From Histomonas meleagridis (taxonomy: Eukaryota > Parabasalia > Tritrichomonadida > Dientamoebidae): a stretch of DNA of 64,000 bases. The translations under genes were made by a program, and so were the position numbers. Under the pieces are notes generated by a model. That model searched no databases. It was not told the DNA's origin and saw nothing but the letters and a program-made list of their open reading frames with translations. The DNA lies in assembly GCA_020186115.1 (NCBI GenBank), contig WSYJ01000002.1, forward strand, positions 1 to 64,000. The letters are read 5' to 3'. Positions 57,717 through 64,000 of this stretch are shown one piece after another (positions within the stretch are counted from its first letter, which is position 1; each line of letters begins with the position of its first letter).

Positions 57717-58997
57717 TTAACAGTTCTTAATACATAGCAAATTGAGAGCCACAGTTCCTTCCTTTGCCTGCGAGTTTGTGCATATTGCCTTGCCTCCTCT
57801 TGTCTCCTTTACCACCAGCAGCTCTCCTGCTTGGATTGTTAATTCTCCATTACCTTCAGCCTTATGTTCGTATAATGCGAATGCGATTTTAGAATTCTCG
57901 ATGACATCTATGATTGTCGTAGGCACATATCCGATGTTGCTTTTGTTTAATGATGAGACACAGCACCAGTCAAACTTCGGCATTTCGAACAGATACACAA
58001 TTTGTCCTGCAGTAACAGTCATTTCATATTGGTCAGTTCCAGTGAAATTATGATTGATCTTGCCAACACAAAGAGGAAGACAATTGTCGGGCTCTTCGTA
58101 TTCATATCGTTTGGCTTCGATTCTATCGTTCAATAAATTCAATGGAATGTCAACAAATTTCTTTGGAAGAAGTTGACCACGTGAGATACCCATGCCAACG
58201 ACAAATTGGATAAAGTGCTTTTCCCAGTGTGGTTGGATGAGCTCTATAGAGAGAGCGTTGTCTGATTCATCGGTAATAGTTCGAAATATTTTATGGACAC
58301 TGAGAAGAATGGAATGCGCTGATGAGGTTTGTAGGCTCTGGGAACTCTTAAGCGCTTGAATTCCATGCTTAATAAGTTTCATTAACTTTTGATGTTTTTC
58401 ATTGAGAGTCTTTAATGATGATTTGGCTGTTGAAAGTGCACTACGGTAATGAACAATAGATTGGATAAGGGCTTCATTGAGCTTTTGTTCAGCTTTGGGA
58501 TTAGTATTTTCTTTAAGACGTTGATATGCTCTATTGGCATCAGCACATGGCTTGCTAACATTTTTCTGATCACGTACATATGTTGCACAAGCATCTTTTC
58601 GCTCTTTACTGGCAACCAATATAATTTCTTTCCATTCAGTGATTTTGTCATCAACTTGTTGGTGCTGTGCTTTGAGGTATGGAACTGCTTCTGTTGCCAA
58701 GAACTTTAGCGTGTAATTAAATTCTTCATAAAGTCCATAATGTGATCTGGAAAGATTTGAACATATTCCATATAAGGAATCAGAAACAATTTCTTGCTTA
58801 AGTTTTAATATATGTTGTAAATCTGCACATGTTGTTTGCTGTAAAGAGGGTGTTGCAAGTTTCATTAATGTGGAAAATTTTGTGAAAAAATCTATGATAA
58901 ATTGTATTCTAAAATTCTCAAGTTTGCAATAATTATAAATTGCATCAAATTTGCTAAGTGCTTGAGCAGCTTCTTCATCTTGTTGTGCTGTTGACAT
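57717..58997 (-). CDS. BAR/F-BAR-like protein with two SH3 domains
   Basis: 426 residues starting MSTAQQDEEAAQALSKFDAIYNYC. Residues about 10-230 are helical with the spacing of a membrane-curving BAR-type dimer. A variable helical linker follows. SH3-1 (KINHNFTGTDQYEMTVTAG...W..V.....GYVPTTII) is well formed with ALYDF-like, tryptophan and Y-VP positions. SH3-2 (IAFALYEHKAEGNGELTIQAG) is at the C-terminus and lacks the usual tryptophan pair. F-BAR proteins with tandem SH3 domains link endocytic membranes to actin nucleators. TCATTC at about 59011 gives an 11-nt leader; upstream codons to 59066 start with TTG and are excluded. Confidence 0.75.
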   Translation of the reverse strand: MSTAQQDEEAAQALSKFDAIYNYCKLENFRIQFIIDFFTKFSTLMKLATPSLQQTTCADLQHILKLKQEIVSDSLYGICSNLSRSHYGLYEEFNYTLKFLATEAVPYLKAQHQQVDDKITEWKEIILVASKERKDACATYVRDQKNVSKPCADANRAYQRLKENTNPKAEQKLNEALIQSIVHYRSALSTAKSSLKTLNEKHQKLMKLIKHGIQALKSSQSLQTSSAHSILLSVHKIFRTITDESDNALSIELIQPHWEKHFIQFVVGMGISRGQLLPKKFVDIPLNLLNDRIEAKRYEYEEPDNCLPLCVGKINHNFTGTDQYEMTVTAGQIVYLFEMPKFDWCCVSSLNKSNIGYVPTTIIDVIENSKIAFALYEHKAEGNGELTIQAGELLVVKETRGGKAICTNSQAKEGTVALNLLCIKNC

Positions 58998-59111
58998 TAT
59001 TTTTTGAATGATATAATTATTACTGTAAACACCTGAAATAATTCTGACCAGAGTACAGTTGCGCAATTATTATTCATAAATAAATAGAATAATACATTTA
59101 TAAATATGAAT

Positions 59112-59183
59112 TCCGATATCGTTCATCGGTTAGGATATGTGGTTTTCATCCACGGGAGCGGGGTTCGACTCCCCGTATCGGAA
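59112..59183 (+). tRNA. tRNA-Glu (TTC)
   Basis: A 72-nt cloverleaf with acceptor TCCGATA/TATCGGA fully paired, anticodon stem ending GTGG/CCAC with loop TTTTCAT (anticodon TTC), T-stem CGGGG/CCCCG with loop TTCGACT, discriminator A. The body is very close to the standard eukaryotic tRNA-Glu. No intron. T6 at 59188-59193 terminates Pol III. Confidence 0.95.
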
Positions 59184-59272
59184 TAACTTTTTTGTTATTT
59201 TGATGTTTATCTTATCGATTAAACGAAATAACAAAAATTAATTTAAATATTAAAAAATATAATAAAAATGAT

Positions 59273-60259
59273 TTAATCAACATTTTGTTTCACTAATGCA
59301 GCGAAGAAATCATCTTTTTCTTCTAACACTCTAACTGTTTTCCTCTTTTTTCCTGACTTTGGTTTACTATATGCCATCTCTGATTTTTCAGCAATGTCCC
59401 ACAACTTCGCAGTATTATCATTTGCCCATGTCATCAAAATAGTTCCACTTGCACAGCTTCCAAGAAGTGTTTCCTTATGTGCTCTAAAGGCAAAAATTGG
59501 ACGATTTGGATGAACATTTAAAATTGAAACAGATCCATCTTCTTGCGTTGTCACTATCCTTTCTAGCTGACTTGGAATCTGTCGTACCATTACTATTGAT
59601 GAATGTGTGTTTGGAGTAACATCAAAGAGGTAATCAAGTGATGGATATTTAACACAATAGATCTTTGGTCGAGAAGAAGAAACAATGATTCTTGTGTTAA
59701 GTGGATTATATGTAAGAGATGTAAAGTCATCATCTTCTTGCTGGTAATATTCAATTCGTTTATTTTGACTTATTCTTACAACTGATGTTACTCCACATGA
59801 ATTACAAATAATGATATTATTATTATCAACAACAGCTATATCAGCTATGAAGTCATTGTCGTACTTAAATGTACGTGTGCATTTTCCATCTCTTATATCC
59901 CAAATTTTGACAGAGCCACCTGTGTCACCAACAGCTATTGTAGATGAACTTAAGTAACGAATGCATTCAATAGGTTCATCATGTCCATGTTTTTGTGAAA
60001 AAATACATTTTTCTTTTGAAATATCTGTTATGTACAAATTTCCTGATTTATCTCCAGAAGCAAAATTATCGCTTACTTCATTAAATTCGATTGCACGTAC
60101 TGAACCAATACAGTTATGAAAACCAGAAGTTTCATTTGTACCCTTATGAAATAAAGTTAATTGTCCTGTAATAGTTCCAACAGCCCACATCGTAAGGGAA
60201 GGAGAAATTGCACCAGCAAAAATTGTATCAGAAAAATTTGAAGTCCAGATAGGATCCAT
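59273..60259 (-). CDS. WD40 protein, WDR55/Jip5-like
   Basis: 328 residues predicted to form one seven-bladed propeller. Recognisable repeat cores are SVRAIEFNEVSDNFASGDKSGNLYITD, PIECIRYLSSSTIAVGDTGGSVKIWD, FTSLTYNPLNTRIIVSSS and a last blade LMTWANDNTAKLWDIAE. The order of blades and the basic C-terminal tail (KPKSGKKRK) fit the WDR55/Jip5 family, which acts in 60S ribosome biogenesis in the nucleolus. Similarity between WD proteins is broad, so the subfamily call is tentative. Divergent from DRG2, 92 bp between ATGs. Confidence 0.65.
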   Translation of the reverse strand: MDPIWTSNFSDTIFAGAISPSLTMWAVGTITGQLTLFHKGTNETSGFHNCIGSVRAIEFNEVSDNFASGDKSGNLYITDISKEKCIFSQKHGHDEPIECIRYLSSSTIAVGDTGGSVKIWDIRDGKCTRTFKYDNDFIADIAVVDNNNIIICNSCGVTSVVRISQNKRIEYYQQEDDDFTSLTYNPLNTRIIVSSSRPKIYCVKYPSLDYLFDVTPNTHSSIVMVRQIPSQLERIVTTQEDGSVSILNVHPNRPIFAFRAHKETLLGSCASGTILMTWANDNTAKLWDIAEKSEMAYSKPKSGKKRKTVRVLEEKDDFFAALVKQNVD

Positions 60260-60351
60260 TTTATTAGACCATGGATTTTGGGGTAGTCTGAATAAACGTC
60301 TTTCAATTCAGAAAGTCTGTTTGGTTCTCGAGGTTCTGACAAAATTTTAAA

Positions 60352-61455
60352 ATGGGAATTCAAGAACGTATTGCTGATATCGAAAAGGAATTAAGCAGAA
60401 CCCAAATCAATAAAGCTACTGAGCGTCACCTTGGTATGCTTAAATCTCAACTTGTTCATCTAAGAGCTCAATTAATTGAAGAAGCTCAAAAAACAAATAG
60501 CGGAGGTCCACAATTTGATGTTGCTCGTACTGGAGATGCACGTGTTTGTCTTTTTGGATTTCCATCAGTTGGTAAATCTTCACTTCTTTCGAAATTAACT
60601 GATTACGAATCCCCAATTGGAGACTATGATTTCACAACAGTCACTGCTGTTCCAGCTATTCTTGAAGTTAATGGTGTTAAGATCCAATTGTTGGATCTTC
60701 CTGGTATTCTTCAAGGTGCATCTTCTGGATATGGTAAAGGTCGTCAAGTTTTAGGTGTTGTTCGCAGCTGCGACTTAATTGTTTATGTTATTGACTCAGC
60801 AAAAGCTGATATGGAAATCAAAACACTAACTGAAGAACTTCATTCATTTGGAATTCGTGTAAATGATGAACCACCAAATGTTGTTATTACACCACTCGTT
60901 AGAGGTGGAGTAGTTATTGACACAACAGTTCCACAAACCCATATGGATGATGAAATGCTTAGAAGTATTGCAACTGCAAATCGATTCCGATCTGGTCATA
61001 TTTTAATCAGAGAAGATATCACAGTCGATCGTTTCATTGACGCATTCCATATTAAGAATCTTAAATACATTCCTGCTATGTTCATATATAATAAAATTGA
61101 TACACTAACCATCGAAGAAATCGACCGCCTTGCACATCTCCCTAGGTCTGTTGTTACGTCTGTCATATATAATCTTAATTTAGATTGTATTTCACAGATG
61201 ATATATAAAATGCTTAATATCACCAGAGTATACACAAAGCCTCAGGGTGAACCTCCTGACTTTGAAGAAGCTGTTTTGCTGCGAAATGACACTACTGTAA
61301 GAGCTCTTTGCATGCACATCCATCGTGATTTAGTGGATGATTTTAAGGGAGCCCAGGTATGGGGAAGTAGTGTAAAGAGGCCTGGACAGATCGTCGGCCT
61401 CTCACACTGCCTTCAAGACGAGGATGTTGTGTGTATCAAAACTAATAAAAACTAA
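60352..61455 (+). CDS. DRG2: Developmentally regulated GTP-binding protein 2
   Basis: 367 residues, the normal length. The N-terminal helical region MGIQERIADIEKELSRTQINKATERHLGMLK is DRG2-like. OBG-type GTPase motifs: G1 GFPSVGKS at 69-76, threonine pair in DFTTVT, G3 DLPG at 115-118, G4 NKID near 247. An inserted S5D2L-like region and a C-terminal TGS domain (KPQGEPPDFEEAVLLRNDTTVRALCMHIH) are present. DRG GTPases bind ribosomes with a DFRP partner and help translating or stalled ribosomes. No unusual features. Confidence 0.93.
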   Translation: MGIQERIADIEKELSRTQINKATERHLGMLKSQLVHLRAQLIEEAQKTNSGGPQFDVARTGDARVCLFGFPSVGKSSLLSKLTDYESPIGDYDFTTVTAVPAILEVNGVKIQLLDLPGILQGASSGYGKGRQVLGVVRSCDLIVYVIDSAKADMEIKTLTEELHSFGIRVNDEPPNVVITPLVRGGVVIDTTVPQTHMDDEMLRSIATANRFRSGHILIREDITVDRFIDAFHIKNLKYIPAMFIYNKIDTLTIEEIDRLAHLPRSVVTSVIYNLNLDCISQMIYKMLNITRVYTKPQGEPPDFEEAVLLRNDTTVRALCMHIHRDLVDDFKGAQVWGSSVKRPGQIVGLSHCLQDEDVVCIKTNKN

Positions 61456-61707
61456 GCTCAATTTCTTAAAATTACATAAAAGTGATGTGACCGTTTATTA
61501 AAATGAAGGAACAAATCACCCAAACTCTTCGTGTGTGACACAAATTTAAGAATAATTCTTTCTATAAATTCCATATTAAAACTTGCAAATGTTTTTTTCA
61601 TTTTTTTTTTTTTTTGAATAAGATTACATTTGTTGATTCGATTAAAAAAAACACAAAAACATTATAATTTTTTAAGATGCGAAATTTCGTAGTTAATTTA
61701 ATTTTTA

Positions 61708-63240
61708 CTAAAATAATACTGAAGAGATTTCTTTCAACAAACAAACAAAGCATTCAATTAGCGTATCGTTGACTTTAAGTTGGTTGCTAGTTTTAGAATT
61801 GAATTGTTTAACATAAGAATTTAGAGCAGCATTTGTTTCCAAAACGTCATCGATCCTATTCGGGAGCTCCTTAAATATGTCTATATTTGGCTTCCATTGA
61901 ATTTCTTGTGCCGATATTTGGTATAAAATAAATTGCGACAATTGCATATGAATGAAATTCTTTGAAAGAGATCTGTTCTTTCTATTTGATTTATATTTTG
62001 TAACATATTCTCGAACATTTATTAAATAAATGTTTTTCGAATGTTCAATGGTTTGTTTAAATGACTTGTAATGAGGGGAAAGTTTGAATATAAATTCTCG
62101 GCATTCTTTGCTCTTATGAAGTTGCTCTAATTGGTCGTTGGTGTTTTTGATTGCATTATTGAATGTATTTTCAGATGTTAACTTTGCTGTAAATTTTGGA
62201 ATATGAATGTTGAATGCTACTTCTATAAAACTTCCGTTGAACCTGTTTGCCGGAGCGCCTTCTTTTGGTTTTTTTATACAATTGGTAGAAATGTGTTTAA
62301 TGATGATGCAATCAAGTTCGGTAAGAGCTAAATTACCACCACTTTGAAAAACAACCATACCATACTTAGGAAGCTGCCTAAATGTACATGAATCATGTTT
62401 CTTAAAACAATCAAATACAAAATTATTAGAATTAGCTTTGAATTGTTTTACAAGTTCTGTTAATACATCGTTAATGTTTTTAATTTTGGGGAACGCACTC
62501 ATGATCTTATTACATATCACTTTGTCGAATTTAGGAGAACCAGGCCATGAGGTAATTATGCCGCTCAAAAAGCAGTCAAAAAAAGCGGACGATGCGCTGT
62601 CACTTTTTAGATAAATGATGTTTTTGCCTGCAGCAATTTGGTATTCAGATAAATAAGGAAAGCTAAGCTCAAAACTATTTTCTAACAAACCAATAAGATC
62701 TGGTGGAGTGTGAGTTTCTGTGGTTGTAAGAAGGAAGAAAAAATTATCTGTGAATTGTTCTTGGAAAAAAAATGAAGATTTAAGAAAACATCCAACAAGA
62801 CGTGGTGAAATGTTATCTTCGATAAAATATGATATAAAAGTGTTAGCAGCTCTTGCAAATTCGTCGAAAGCAAAATTTCCAAAAACGGATGGAAATGTTG
62901 AGTTTACAAAATAACTATCAATATCAGAACAGCTAGGACATAACTGATATAATGCATCAGTGATTTTTCTGTTATTAACTGTTGATAGCTCATGGAAATT
63001 TTTTATATGGGAACTAATTTGATAATTTAAAGAGTTTGAGCAAGAAAAATGAAAGTCAAAGCAAGCCCCGTATTTTGGGTTGAGTGAGAGAAATTCAATA
63101 AGGTTATTGATTTTACAACGTATGCAAAATGATTGAAAATCTTCTTGAGCAGCTGTTAAGTAAAAGTTAAGCATTTCATTATGGTTAAAAGCGTAATATT
63201 GTTTTAAATCATCTAACACTTCTTCATTTTTATGTTTCAT
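61708..63240 (-). CDS. Unrecognised 510-residue protein
   Basis: A soluble, mostly helical protein with many Phe and Cys residues (FHFSCSNSLNYQ, LCPSCSDIDSYFV, FFFLLTTTETHTPPDLIGLL). The overall look, with a central helical bundle and PPDLIGLLENSFE, loosely recalls trichomonad proteins with Ras-GAP or VPS9-like helical folds, but no decisive motif is visible. The C-terminal half (HIPKFTAKLTSENTFNNAI onward) is more polar. An initiator-like TCAAGG lies 6-10 nt before the ATG. Convergent with DRG2. Confidence 0.75.
   Translation of the reverse strand: MKHKNEEVLDDLKQYYAFNHNEMLNFYLTAAQEDFQSFCIRCKINNLIEFLSLNPKYGACFDFHFSCSNSLNYQISSHIKNFHELSTVNNRKITDALYQLCPSCSDIDSYFVNSTFPSVFGNFAFDEFARAANTFISYFIEDNISPRLVGCFLKSSFFFQEQFTDNFFFLLTTTETHTPPDLIGLLENSFELSFPYLSEYQIAAGKNIIYLKSDSASSAFFDCFLSGIITSWPGSPKFDKVICNKIMSAFPKIKNINDVLTELVKQFKANSNNFVFDCFKKHDSCTFRQLPKYGMVVFQSGGNLALTELDCIIIKHISTNCIKKPKEGAPANRFNGSFIEVAFNIHIPKFTAKLTSENTFNNAIKNTNDQLEQLHKSKECREFIFKLSPHYKSFKQTIEHSKNIYLINVREYVTKYKSNRKNRSLSKNFIHMQLSQFILYQISAQEIQWKPNIDIFKELPNRIDDVLETNAALNSYVKQFNSKTSNQLKVNDTLIECFVCLLKEISSVLF

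Positions 63241-64000
<760 letters not shown>

Overview
The window looks like nuclear DNA of a trichomonad (parabasalid), most plausibly a Tritrichomonas-type genome. The genes are AT-rich, closely packed and uninterrupted. One of them is a dynein heavy chain of almost 4,000 codons with no intron. Several genes carry an initiator-like TCA(+1) motif only 8-16 nt before the ATG (dynein, LSM3, ankyrin gene, BAR/SH3 gene). Typical trichomonad families are present: a BspA-like leucine-rich surface protein, a DUF3447-type ankyrin protein and a coiled-coil formin. This assignment is inference from family content and promoter style; no rRNA is present to confirm it.

Bases 1-21870 are mobile DNA. Bases 1-6632 hold two direct copies of a 3.4-kb unit. 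The unit carries a broken D5-like superfamily 3 helicase gene, a near-perfect 24-bp inverted repeat between divergent genes, and arrays of short direct repeats. The second copy is cut off at a (GT)n tract and joined to the 5' end of a retroelement. Bases 6633-21788 hold three head-to-tail copies (minus strand) of a non-LTR retrotransposon with C2H2 zinc fingers, reverse transcriptase (YADD), a CCHC knuckle and a restriction-like endonuclease core. The copy nearest 21788 starts directly after the last base of a tRNA-Tyr gene. Each copy is followed by the same 16-nt tail of that tRNA gene. This reads as repeated site-specific insertion into the 3' end of tRNA-Tyr with a 16-nt target duplication, and it is the most interesting system in the window.

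Bases 21957-64000 are ordinary gene-rich DNA. In order: inner-arm-type dynein heavy chain, BspA-like protein, acidic ORF plus ankyrin remnant, giant coiled-coil formin, HMG-CoA synthase, LSM3, tRNA-Ile(GAT), small coiled-coil protein, OSR1/SPAK-like kinase, VID27-like protein, SAPS-like phosphatase regulator with a 20-copy acidic FP(S/T)F repeat tail, coiled-coil protein, PH-LRR (CARMIL-like) protein, ankyrin protein with a decaying tail, ARF GTPase, BAR/two-SH3 protein, tRNA-Glu, WDR55-like protein, DRG2 GTPase, an unrecognised 510-aa protein, and the start of an enolase fused to a DPY-30-like docking domain. Formin, LRR/CARMIL-like, BAR-SH3, ARF and dynein products point to cytoskeleton and membrane traffic. 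I see no operon-like functional clustering beyond short divergent promoters.

Reading frames are clean in the unique region but full of single-base shifts in the repeats. Several homopolymer runs in the repeats replace non-homopolymer sequence of exactly equal length in the sister copy. Some damage in the repeats may therefore be assembly or polishing error rather than biology.
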